DNA of 64,000 bases, from positions 32,403,970 to 32,467,969 of the forward strand of contig OX465589.1 in assembly GCA_950022655.1 (NCBI GenBank), given 5' to 3'. Positions 10,263 through 22,570 of this stretch are shown here, one piece after another; within the stretch, counting starts at the first letter, position 1, and each line of letters begins with the position of its first letter. Origin of the DNA: Alentia gelatinosa. Lineage: Eukaryota > Annelida > Polychaeta > Phyllodocida > Polynoidae. The notes beneath the pieces are model-generated. The model did no database searches. It was not told where the DNA came from and was given only the letters and a program-made list of their open reading frames with translations. The translations under genes were made by a program, and so were the position numbers.

Positions 10263-12021
10263 GGCCTACTTAATTGGTCGCTAGTTTATGCAGCGACCTT
10301 GATATTGACTGCACTTGTTACTGATAGATTGGCCATCAACCTCTGTCTGTGCTGAGCTCCTCACTCTCAGTCGGATAGATTGACGTGCCGTACCGTACGC
10401 AGAATTTAACTCACTGTCGCCCAAATTATCATAGCCCAAGACATCTAAGGATGATACGTACCAAATGCGGATATTCACTTCCAGTTAGAATTCAGCCATG
10501 AGACTTTAACACCAGTTAGGGACACATATAACCTACGATCACCTAAAATATGAAGAAAATCGGCCAATTAGATCTAACGATATTCGTGTTTGAATCTGGT
10601 TGTATCAAATGCTGCTCTGGTGGCCAGTGTAGGCCTACTTAATTGGTCGCTAGTTTATGCAGCGACCTTGATATTGACTGCACTTGTTACTGATAGATTG
10701 GCCATCAACCCCTGTCTGTGCTGAGCTCCTCACTCTCAGTCGAATAGATTGATGGGCCTTACCTTACGCAGAATTTAACTGACTGTCGTCCAAATTATCA
10801 TAGCCCAAGACATCTGAGGATGATGCGTACCAAATGCGGAAATTCACTTCCCGTTGGAATATGGCCATGAAACTTTAACACCAGTTAGGGACACATATAA
10901 CCTACGATCACCTAAAATATGAAGAAATTCGGCCGCTTGGATCTAACGACATTCACGTTTGAATATGGTTGTATCAAATGCTGCTCTGGTGGCCAGTGTA
11001 CTGACGCTGGGTGACTATGATAAGAACTAACGTTTTAATTGACAGGTCCTGCCACCTGGTGTATTATGTGAAACCAGGTTCCTCACTACATTCATAACGC
11101 CCTTAACATGCCCTATTCCTGTCAGACTCAGTGGTCTAGAGGTAGTGTCAGCAAGGGAAACCTATGGTTGAGAGTTCAATCCCCTTCCATGCAGAGCGGG
11201 TTTTTTTTCAAGAGTCATGGGTGAGACAGTTAGGCTGGGTGAGACAGACTCAGGCAGAGTGAGACAGACTCAGGCAGGGTGAGACAGACTCGAGAAGAGT
11301 GAGTTGAGACAGACTCAGGCAGGGTGAGACAGACTCTGGCAGGATGATGAGAGACAGACTCAGGCAGGGTATAAAAGACACGGGCAGGGCGAGATAGGCT
11401 TGGGCAGGGTGATGAGAAACAGACTTGGACAATGTGAGACAGACATGGGCAGGATAATGTGAGACAAACTGGGGCAGGGTGAGACAGAGTCAGGCAGGGT
11501 GAGACAGACTCAGGAAGGGTGAGGTGAGACAGAGTCAGGCAGGGTGAGACAGACTTGGGCAGGGTGATGAGAGACAGACTCAGGCAGGGTATGACAGACT
11601 TGGGTAGAGCGACATAGACTTGAGCAGAGTGATGAGAGACAGACTGGGGCAGGGTGAGACAGACTCACACAGGATGAGACAGACTCAGACAGGGTGAGAC
11701 AGACTCGGGCAGGGTTAGGTAATACAGACTCAGGCAGGGTGAAACAGACTCGGTCAGGGTGAAGGGAGACAGACAGAGGGAGGGTATAACAGACATGGGC
11801 AGTTTCAGGTTAGACAGACTAGGGTAGGTCGAGACAGACTGGGGCAGGGTAAGTTGAGACAGACTGGGACAGGGTGAGAAAGACATGGGCAGGATAATGA
11901 GAGACAGGCTGGGGCAGGGTTAGACAGAGTCAGGCAGGGTGAGACAGACTCGGGAAGGGTGAGACAATCTCGGGCAGGGTGATGAGAGACAGACTCAGGG
12001 AGGGTATGACAGACTCGGGCA
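10263..12021. repeat. U7 satellite unit, 1759 bp
   Basis: A has the rare aacctctg (about 10340), B has gaaattcgg, the linker ccctattcc, and the minisatellite ctcgagaagag and gacaggctgggg. All of these recur in U10. tRNA-like element 11125-11208. Confidence 0.94.
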
Positions 12022-13778
12022 GGCCTACTTAATTGGTCGCTAGTTTATGCAGCGACCTTGATATTGACTGCACTTGTTACTGATAGATTGGCCATCAACC
12101 CCTGTCTGTGCTGAGCTCCTCACTCTCAGTCGGATAGATTGACGTGCCGTACCGTACGCAGAATTTAACTCAGTCGCCCAAATTATCATAGCCCAAGACA
12201 TCTAAGGATGATACGTACCAAATGCGGATATTCACCTCCAGTTAGAATTCAGCCATGAGACTTTAACACCAGTTAGGGACACATATAACCTACGATCACC
12301 TAAAATATGAAGAAAATCGGCCAATTAGATCTAACGATATTCGTGTTTGAATCTGGTTGTATCAAATGCTGCTCTGGTGGCCAGTGTAGGCCTACTTAAT
12401 TGGTCGCTAGTTTATGCAGCGACCTTGATATTGACTGCACTTGTTACTGATAGATTGGCCATCAACCCCTGTCTGTGCTGAGCTCCTCACTCTCAGTCGA
12501 ATAGATTGATGGGCCTTACCTTACGCAGAATTTAACTGACTGTCGTCCAAATTATCATAGCCCAAGACATCTGAGGATGATGCGTACCAAATGCGGAAAT
12601 TCACTTCCCGTTGGAATATGGCCATGAAACTTTAACACTAGTTAGGGACACATATAACCTACGATCACCTAAAATATGAAGAAAATCGGCCGCGTGGATC
12701 TAACGACATTCACGTTTGAATATGGTTGTATCAAATGCTGCTGTGGTGGCCAGTGTACTGACGCTGGGTGACTATGATAAGAACTAACGTTTTAATTGAC
12801 AGGTCCTGCCACCTGGTGTATTATGTGAAACCAGGTTCCTCACTACATTCATAACGCCCTTAACATGCCCTCTTCCTGTCAGACTCAGTGGTGTAGAGGT
12901 AGTGTCAGCAAGGGAAACCTATGGTTGAGAGTTCAATCCCCTTCCATGCAGAGCAGTTTTTTTTTCAAGAGTCATGGGTGAGACAGTTAGGCTGGGTGAG
13001 ACAGACTCAGGCAGAGTGAGACAGACTCAGGCAGGGTGAGACAGACTCGGGAAGGGTGAGTTGAGACAGACTCAGGCAGGGTGAGACAGACTCTGGCAGG
13101 ATGATGAGAGACAGACTCAGGCAGGGTATAAAAGACACGGGCAGGGCGAGATAGGCTTGGGCAGGGTGATGAGAAACAGACTTGGACAATGTGAGACAGA
13201 CATGGGCAGGATAATGTGAGACAAACTGGGGCAGGGTGAGACAGAGTCAGGCAGGGTGAGACAGACTCAGGAAGGGTGAGGTGAGACAGAGTCAGGCAGG
13301 GTGAGACAGACTTGGGCAGGGTGATGAGAGACAGACTCAGGCAGGGTATGACAGACTTGGGTAGAGCGACATAGACTTGAGCAGAGTGATGAGAGACAGA
13401 CTGGGGCAGGGTGAGACAGACTCACACAGGATGAGACAGACTCAGACAGGGTGAGACAGACTCGGGTAGGGTTAGGTAATACAGACTCAGGCAGGGTGAA
13501 ACAGACTCGGTCAGGGTGAAGGGAGACAGACAGAGGGAGGGTATAACAGACATGGGCAGTTTCAGGTTAGACAGACTAGGGTAGGTCGAGACAGACTGGG
13601 GCAGGGTAAGTTGAGACAGACTGGGACAGGGTGAGAAAGACATGGGCAGGATAATGAGAGACAGACTGGGGCAGGGTTAGACAGAGTCAGGAAGGGTGAG
13701 ACAGACTCGGGAAGGGTGAGACAATCTCGGGCAGGGTGATGAGAGACAGACTCAGGGAGGGTATGACAGACTCGGGCA
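12022..13778. repeat. U8 satellite unit, 1757 bp
   Basis: The 2-bp difference is aactcagtcgccc for aactcactgtcgccc in A (about 12167). B has the private aacactagtt (about 12637) and the gccgcgtgg marker otherwise seen only in U4. Also tgtagagg, gcagT9 and cgggtaggg as in U4. tRNA-like element 12882-12965. Confidence 0.94.
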
Positions 13779-15537
13779 GGCCTACTTAATTGGTCGCTAG
13801 TTTATGCAGCGACCTTGATATTGACTGCACTTGTTACTGATAGATTGGCCATCAACCCCTGTCTGTGCTGAGCTCCTCACTTTCAGTCGGATAGATTGAC
13901 GTGCCGTACCGTACGCAGAATTTAACTCACTGTCGCCCAAATTATCATAGCCCAAGACATCTAAGGATGATACGTACCAAATGCGGAAATTCACTTCCAG
14001 TTAGAATTCAGCCATGAGACTTTAACACCAGTTAGGGACACATATAACCTACGATCACCTAAAATATGAAGAAAATCGGCCAATTAGATCTAACGATATT
14101 CGTGTTTGAATCTGGTTGTATCAAATGCTGCTCTGGTGGCCAGTGTAGGCCTACTTAATTGGTCGCTAGTTTATGCAGCGACCTTGATATTGACTGCACT
14201 TGTTACTGATAGATTGGCCATCAACCCCTGTCTGTGCTGAGCTCCTCACTCTCAGTCGAATAGATTGATGGGCCTTACCTTACGCAGAATTTAACTGACT
14301 GTCGTCCAAATTATCATAGCCCAAGACATCTGAGGATGATGCGTACCAAATGCGGAAATTCACTTCCCGTTGGAATATGGCCATGAAACTTTAACACCAG
14401 TTAGGGACACATATAACCTACGATCACCTAAAATATGAAGAAATTCGGCCGCTTGGATCTAACGACATTCACGTTTGAATATGGTTGTATCAAATGCTGC
14501 TCTGGTGGCCAGTGTACTGACGCTGGGTGACTATGATAAGAACTAACGTTTTAATTGACAGGTCCTGCCACCTGGTGTATTATGTGAAACCAGGTTCCTC
14601 ACTACATTCATAACGCCCTTAACATGCCCTCTTCCTGTCAGACTCAGTGGTCTAGAGGTAGTGTCAGCAAGGGAAACCTATGGTTGAGAGTTCAATCCCC
14701 TTCCATGCAGAGCGGGTTTTTTTTCAAGAGTCATGGGTGAGACAGTTAGGCTGGGTGAGACAGACTCAGGCAGAGTGAGACAGACTCAGGCAGGGTGAGA
14801 CAGACTCGAGAAGAGTGAGTTGAGACAGACTCAGGCAGGGTGAGACAGACTCTGGCAGGATGATGAGAGACAGACTCAGGCAGGGTATAAAAGACACGGG
14901 CAGGGCGAGATAGGCTTGGGCAGGGTGATGAGAAACAGACTTGGACAATGTGAGACAGACATGGGCAGGATAATGTGAGACAAACTGGGGCAGGGTGAGA
15001 CAGAGTCAGGCAGGGTGAGACAGACTCAGGAAGGGTGAGGTGAGACAGAGTCAGGCAGGGTGAGACAGACTTGGGCAGGGTGATGAGAGACAGACTCAGG
15101 CAGGGTATGACAGACTTGGGTAGAGCGACATAGACTTGAGCAGAGTGATGAGAGACAGACTGGGGCAGGGTGAGACAGACTCACACAGGATGAGACAGAC
15201 TCAGACAGGGTGAGACAGACTCGGGCAGGGTTAGGTAATACAGACTCAGGCAGGGTGAAACAGACTCGGTCAGGGTGAAGGGAGACAGACAGAGGGAGGG
15301 TATAACAGACATGGGCAGTTTCAGGTTAGACAGACTAGGGTAGGTCGAGACAGACTGGGGCAGGGTAAGTTGAGACAGACTGGGACAGGGTGAGAAAGAC
15401 ATGGGCAGGATAATGAGAGACAGACTGGGGCAGGGTTAGACAGAGTCAGGCAGGGTGAGACAGACTCGGGAAGGGTGAGACAATCTCGGGCAGGGTGATG
15501 AGAGACAGACTCAGGGAGGGTATGACAGACTCGGGCA
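13779..15537. repeat. U9 satellite unit, 1759 bp
   Basis: A matches U5 (cactttcag, gcggaaattc). From B onward (gaaattcgg, gctctgg, ctcgagaagag) it follows a different haplotype, so it is a mosaic. tRNA-like element 14641-14724. Confidence 0.94.
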
Positions 15538-17296
15538 GGCCTACTTAATTGGTCGCTAGTTTATGCAGCGACCTTGATATTGACTGCACTTGTTACTGAT
15601 AGATTGGCCATCAACCTCTGTCTGTGCTGAGCTCCTCACTCTCAGTCGGATAGATTGACGTGCCGTACCGTACGCAGAATTTAACTCACTGTCGCCCAAA
15701 TTATCATAGCCCAAGACATCTAAGGATGATACGTACCAAATGCGGATATTCACTTCCAGTTAGAATTCAGCCATGAGACTTTAACACCAGTTAGGGACAC
15801 ATATAACCTACGATCACCTAAAATATGAAGAAAATCGGCCAATTAGATCTAACGATATTCGTGTTTGAATCTGGTTGTATCAAATGCTGCTCTGGTGGCC
15901 AGTGTAGGCCTACTTAATTGGTCGCTAGTTTATGCAGCGACCTTGATATTGACTGCACTTGTTACTGATAGATTGGCCATCAACCCCTGTCTGTGCTGAG
16001 CTCCTCACTCTCAGTCGAATAGATTGATGGGCCTTACCTTACGCAGAATTTAACTGACTGTCGTCCAAATTATCATAGCCCAAGACATCTGAGGATGATG
16101 CGTACCAAATGCGGAAATTCACTTCCCGTTGGAATATGGCCATGAAACTTTAACACCAGTTAGGGACACATATAACCTACGATCACCTAAAATATGAAGA
16201 AATTCGGCCGCTTGGATCTAACGACATTCACGTTTGAATATGGTTGTATCAAATGCTGCTCTGGTGGCCAGTGTACTGACGCTGGGTGACTATGATAAGA
16301 ACTAACGTTTTAATTGACAGGTCCTGCCACCTGGTGTATTATGTGAAACCAGGTTCCTCACTACATTCATAACGCCCTTAACATGCCCTATTCCTGTCAG
16401 ACTCAGTGGTCTAGAGGTAGTGTCAGCAAGGGAAACCTATGGTTGAGAGTTCAATCCCCTTCCATGCAGAGCGGGTTTTTTTTCAAGAGTCATGGGTGAG
16501 ACAGTTAGGCTGGGTGAGACAGACTCAGGCAGAGTGAGACAGACTCAGGCAGGGTGAGACAGACTCGAGAAGAGTGAGTTGAGACAGACTCAGGCAGGGT
16601 GAGACAGACTCTGGCAGGATGATGAGAGACAGACTCAGGCAGGGTATAAAAGACACGGGCAGGGCGAGATAGGCTTGGGCAGGGTGATGAGAAACAGACT
16701 TGGACAATGTGAGACAGACATGGGCAGGATAATGTGAGACAAACTGGGGCAGGGTGAGACAGAGTCAGGCAGGGTGAGACAGACTCAGGAAGGGTGAGGT
16801 GAGACAGAGTCAGGCAGGGTGAGACAGACTTGGGCAGGGTGATGAGAGACAGACTCAGGCAGGGTATGACAGACTTGGGTAGAGCGACATAGACTTGAGC
16901 AGAGTGATGAGAGACAGACTGGGGCAGGGTGAGACAGACTCACACAGGATGAGACAGACTCAGACAGGGTGAGACAGACTCGGGCAGGGTTAGGTAATAC
17001 AGACTCAGGCAGGGTGAAACAGACTCGGTCAGGGTGAAGGGAGACAGACAGAGGGAGGGTATAACAGACATGGGCAGTTTCAGGTTAGACAGACTAGGGT
17101 AGGTCGAGACAGACTGGGGCAGGGTAAGTTGAGACAGACTGGGACAGGGTGAGAAAGACATGGGCAGGATAATGAGAGACAGGCTGGGGCAGGGTTAGAC
17201 AGAGTCAGGCAGGGTGAGACAGACTCGGGAAGGGTGAGACAATCTCGGGCAGGGTGATGAGAGACAGACTCAGGGAGGGTATGACAGACTCGGGCA
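15538..17296. repeat. U10 satellite unit, 1759 bp
   Basis: Same set of markers as U7: aacctctg, gaaattcgg, ccctattcc, ctcgagaagag and gacaggctgggg. tRNA-like element 16400-16483. Confidence 0.94.
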
Positions 17297-19053
17297 GGCC
17301 TACTTAATTGGTCGCTAGTTTATGCAGCGACCTTGATATTGACTGCACTTGTTACTGATAGATTGGCCATCAACCCCTGTCTGTGCTGAGCTCCTCACTC
17401 TCAGTCGGATAGATTGACGTGCCGTACCGTACGCAGAATTTAACTCAGTCGCCCAAATTATCATAGCCCAAGACATCTAAGGATGATACGTACCAAATGC
17501 GGAAATTCACTTCCAGTTAGAATTCAGCCATGAGACTTTAACACCAGTTAGGGACACATATAACCTACGATCACCTAAAATATGAAGAAAATCGGCCAAT
17601 TAGATCTAACGATATTCGTGTTTGAATCTGGTTGTATCAAATGCTGCTCTGGTGGCCAGTGTAGGCCTACTTAATTGGTCGCTAGTTTATGCAGCGACCT
17701 TGATATTGACTGCACTTGTTACTGATAGATTGGCCATCAACCCCTGTCTGTGCTGAGCTCCTCACTCTCAGTCGAATAGATTGATGGGCCTTACCTTACG
17801 CAGAATTTAACTGACTGTCGTCCAAATTATCATAGCCCAAGACATCTGAGGATGATGCGTACCAAATGCGGAAATTCACTTCCCGTTGGAATATGGCCAT
17901 GAAACTTTAACACCAGTTAGGGACACATATAACCTACGATCACCTAAAATATGAAGAAATTCGGCCGCTTGGATCTAACGACATTCACGTTTGAATATGG
18001 TTGTATCAAATGCTGCTCTGGTGGCCAGTGTACTGACGCTGGGTGACTATGATAAGAACTAACGTTTTAATTGACAGGTCCTGCCACCTGGTGTATTATG
18101 TGAAACCAGGTTCCTCACTACATTCATAACGCCCTTAACATGCCCTATTCCTGTCAGACTCAGTGGTCTAGAGGTAGTGTCAGCAAGGGAAACCTATGGT
18201 TGAGAGTTCAATCCCCTTCCATGCAGAGCGGGTTTTTTTTCAAGAGTCATGGGTGAGACAGTTAGGCTGGGTGAGACAGACTCAGGCAGAGTGAGACAGA
18301 CTCAGGCAGGGTGAGACAGACTCGAGAAGAGTGAGTTGAGACAGACTCAGGCAGGGTGAGACAGACTCTGGCAGGATGATGAGAGACAGACTCAGGCAGG
18401 GTATAAAAGACACGGGCAGGGCGAGATAGGCTTGGGCAGGGTGATGAGAAACAGACTTGGACAATGTGAGACAGACATGGGCAGGATAATGTGAGACAAA
18501 CTGGGGCAGGGTGAGACAGAGTCAGGCAGGGTGAGACAGACTCAGGAAGGGTGAGGTGAGACAGAGTCAGGCAGGGTGAGACAGACTTGGGCAGGGTGAT
18601 GAGAGACAGACTCAGGCAGGGTATGACAGACTTGGGTAGAGCGACATAGACTTGAGCAGAGTGATGAGAGACAGACTGGGGCAGGGTGAGACAGACTCAC
18701 ACAGGATGAGACAGACTCAGACAGGGTGAGACAGACTCGGGCAGGGTTAGGTAATACAGACTCAGGCAGGGTGAAACAGACTCGGTCAGGGTGAAGGGAG
18801 ACAGACAGAGGGAGGGTATAACAGACATGGGCAGTTTCAGGTTAGACAGACTAGGGTAGGTCGAGACAGACTGGGGCAGGGTAAGTTGAGACAGACTGGG
18901 ACAGGGTGAGAAAGACATGGGCAGGATAATGAGAGACAGACTGGGGCAGGGTTAGACAGAGTCAGGCAGGGTGAGACAGACTCGGGAAGGGTGAGACAAT
19001 CTCGGGCAGGGTGATGAGAGACAGACTCAGGGAGGGTATGACAGACTCGAACA
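17297..19053. repeat. U11 satellite unit, 1757 bp
   Basis: Carries the 2-bp A deletion with gcggaaattc, B1 with gaaattcgg, ccctattcc and ctcgagaagag. It ends in ctcgaacagg, a variant always followed by an A with cactttcag. tRNA-like element 18157-18240. Confidence 0.94.
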
Positions 19054-20812
19054 GGCCTACTTAATTGGTCGCTAGTTTATGCAGCGACCTTGATATTGAC
19101 TGCACTTGTTACTGATAGATTGGCCATCAACCCCTGTCTGTGCTGAGCTCCTCACTTTCAGTCGGATAGATTGACGTGCCGTACCGTACGCAGAATTTAA
19201 CTCACTGTCGCCCAAATTATCATAGCCCAAGACATCTAAGGATGCTACGTACCAAATGCGGATATTCACTTCCAGTTAGAATTCAGCCATGAGACTTTAA
19301 CACCAGTTAGGGACACATATAACCTACGATCACCTAAAATATGAAGAAAATCGGCCAATTAGATCTAACGATATTCGTGTTTGAATCTGGTTGTATCAAA
19401 TGCTGCTCTTGTGGCCAGTGTAGGCCTACTTAATTGGTCGCTAGTTTATGCAGCGACCTCGATATTGACTGCACTTGTTACTGATAGATTGGCCATCAAC
19501 CCCTGTCTGTGCTGAGCTCCTCAATCTCAGTCGGATAGATTGACATGCCGTACCGTACGCAGAATTTAACTGACTGTCGTCCAAATTATCATAGCCCAAG
19601 ACATCTGAGGATGATGCGTACCAAATGCGGAAATTCACTTCCCGTTGGAATATGGCCATGAAACTTTAACACCAGTTAGGGACACATATAACCTACGATC
19701 ACCTAAAATATGAAGAAATTCGGCCGCTTGGATCTAACGACATTCACGTTTGAATATGGTTGTATCAAATGCTGCTCTGGTGGCCAGTGTACTGACGCTG
19801 GGTGACTATGATAAGAACTAACGTTTTAATTGACAGGTCCTGCCACCTGGTGTATTATGTAAAACCAGGTTCCTCACTACATTCATAACGCCCTTAACAT
19901 GCCCTCTTCCTGTCAGACTCAGTGGTCTAGAGGTAGTGTCAGCAAGGGAAACCTATGGTTGAGAGTTCAATCCCCTTCCATGCAGAGCGGGGTTTTTTTC
20001 AAGAGTCATGGGTGAGACAGTTAGGCTGGGTGAGACAGACTCAGGCAGAGTGAGACAGACTCAGGCAGGGTGAGACAGACTCGGGAAGGGTGAGTTGAGA
20101 CAGACTCAGGCAGGGTGAGACAGACTCTGGCAGGATGATGAGAGACAGACTCAGGCAGGGTATAAAAGACACGGGCAGGGCGAGATAGGCTTGGGCAGGG
20201 TGATGAGAAACAGACTTGGACAATGTGAGACAGACATGGGCAGGATAATGTGAGACAAACTGGGGCAGGGTGAGACAGAGTCAGGCAGGGTGAGACAGAC
20301 TCAGGAAGGGTGAGGTGAGACAGAGTCAGGCAGGGTGAGACAGACTTGGGCAGGGTGATGAGAGACAGACTCAGGCAGGGTATGACAGACTTGGGTAGAG
20401 CGACATAGACTTGAGCAGAGTGATGAGAGACAGACTGGGGCAGGGTGAGACAGACTCACACAGGATGAGACAGACTCAGACAGGGTGAGACAGACTCGGG
20501 CAGGGTTAGGTAATACAGACTCAGGCAGGGTGAAACAGACTCGGTCAGGGTGAAGGGAGACAGACAGAGGGAGGGTATAACAGACATGGGCAGTTTCAGG
20601 TTAGACAGACTAGGGTAGGTCGAGACAGACTGGGGCAGGGTAAGTTGAGACAGACTGGGACAGGGTGAGAAAGACATGGGCAGGATAATGAGAGACAGAC
20701 TGGGGCAGGGTTAGACAGAGTCAGGCAGGGTGAGACAGACTCGGGAAGGGTGAGACAATCTCGGGCAGGGTGATGAGAGACAGACTCAGGGAGGGTATGA
20801 CAGACTCGGGCA
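19054..20812. repeat. U12 satellite unit, 1759 bp, B3 haplotype
   Basis: A has cactttcag, private gatgctacg and gctcttgtgg. B is B3 (cctcgatatt, tcaatctcag, gacatgccg). The linker has tgtaaaacc and gcggggT7. These linker markers make it the closest empty-site relative of U25. tRNA-like element 19916-19999. Confidence 0.95.
19845..19870. other. Empty insertion site matching the U25 insertion
   Basis: ACCTGGT and ACCAGGT form a 7-bp inverted repeat with a 12-nt spacer holding TA at 19856-19857. The following tgtaaaacc is shared with U25 and with no other unit, where tgtgaaacc is found. This shows the sequence before the 327-bp insertion. Confidence 0.85.
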
Positions 20813-22570
20813 GGCCTACTTAATTGGTCGCTAGTTTATGCAGCGACCTTGATATTGACTGCACTTGTTACTGATAGATTGGCCATCAACCCCTGTCTGT
20901 GCTGAGCTCCTCACTCTCAGTCGGATAGATTGACGTGCCGTACCGTACGCAGAATTTAACTCACTGTCGCCCAAATTATCATAGCCCAAGACATCTAAGG
21001 ATGATACGTACCAAATGCGGATATTCACTTCCAGTTAGAATTCAGCCATGAGACTTTAACACCAGTTAGGGACACATATAACCTACGATCACCTAAAATA
21101 TGAAGAAAATCGGCCAATTAGATCTAACGATATTCGTGTTTGAATCTGGTTGTATCAAATGCTGCTCTGGTGGCCAGTGTAGGCCTACTTAATTGGTCGC
21201 TAGTTTATGCAGCGACCTTGATATTGACTGCACTTGTTACTGATAGATTGGCCATCAACCCCTGTCTGTGCTGAGCTCCTCACTCTCAGTCGGATAGATT
21301 GACGTGCCGTACCGTACGCAGAATTTAACTGACTGTCGTCCAAATTATCATAGCCCAAGACATCTGAGGATGATGCGTACCAAATGCGGAAATTCACTTC
21401 CCGTTGGAATATGGCCATGAAACTTTAACACCAGTTAGGGACACATATAACCTACGATCACCTAAAATATGAAGAAATTCGGCCGCTTGGATCTAACGAC
21501 ATTCACGTTTGAATATGGTTGTATCAAATGCTGCTCTGGTGGCCAGTGTACTGACGCTGGGTGACTATGATAAGAACTAACGTTTTAATTGACAGGTCCT
21601 GCCACCTGGTGTATTATGTGAAACCAGGTTCCTCACTACATTCATAACGCCCTTAACATGCCCTCTTCCTGTCAGACTCAGTGGTCTAGAGGTAGTGTCA
21701 GCAAGGGAAACCTATGGTTGAGAGTTCAATCCCCTTCCATGCAGAGCGGGTTTTTTTTCAAGAGTCATGGGTGAGACAGTTAGGCTGGGTGAGACAGACT
21801 CAGGCAGAGTGAGACAGACTCAGGCAGGGTGAGACAGACTCGGGAAGGGTGAGTTGAGACAGACTCAGGCAGGGTGAGACAGACTCTGGCAGGATGATGA
21901 GAGACAGACTCAGGCAGGGTATAAAAGACACGGGCAGGGCGAGATAGGCTTGGGCAGGGTGATGAGAAACAGACTTGGACAATGTGAGACAGACATGGGC
22001 AGGATAATGTGAGACAAACTGGGGCAGGGTGAGACAGAGTCAGGCAGGGTGAGACAGACTCAGGAAGGGTGAGGTGAGACAGAGTCAGGCAGGGTGAGAC
22101 AGACTTGGGCAGGGTGATGAGAGACAGACTCAGGCAGGGTATGACAGACTTGGGTAGAGCGACATAGACTTGAGCAGAGTGATGAGAGACAGACTGGGGC
22201 AGGTGTGACAGACTCACACAGGATGAGACAGACTCAGACAGGGTGAGACAGACTCGGGCAGGGTTAGGTAATACAGACTCAGGCAGGGTGAAACAGACTC
22301 GGTCAGGGTGAAGGGAGACAGACAGAGGGAGGGTATAACAGACATGGGCAGTTTCAGGTTAGACAGACTAGGGTAGGTCGAGACAGACTGGGGCAGGGTA
22401 AGTTGAGACAGACTGGGACAGGGTGAGAAAGACATGGGCAGGATAATGAGAGACAGACTGGGGCAGGGTTAGACAGAGTCAGGCAGGGTGAGACAGACTC
22501 GGGAAGGGTGAGACAATCTCGGGCAGGGTGATGAGAGACAGACTCAGGGAGGGTATGACAGACTCGGGCA
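20813..22570. repeat. U13 satellite unit, 1758 bp, B2 haplotype
   Basis: B is B2: A-type ggatagattgacgtgcc followed by B-type ctgactgtcgtcc. A 1-bp deletion in the minisatellite at about 22203 (aggtgtgaca for agggtgagaca) gives 1758 bp and leaves an unusually long - strand open frame (21780-22217, 145 codons). That frame is low complexity and not considered a gene. tRNA-like element 21675-21758. Confidence 0.94.

Noticed and set aside
21780..22217. 145-codon minus-strand ORF in U13
   Set aside because: Created only by a 1-bp deletion in the minisatellite of one unit that joins two frames of low-complexity sequence.
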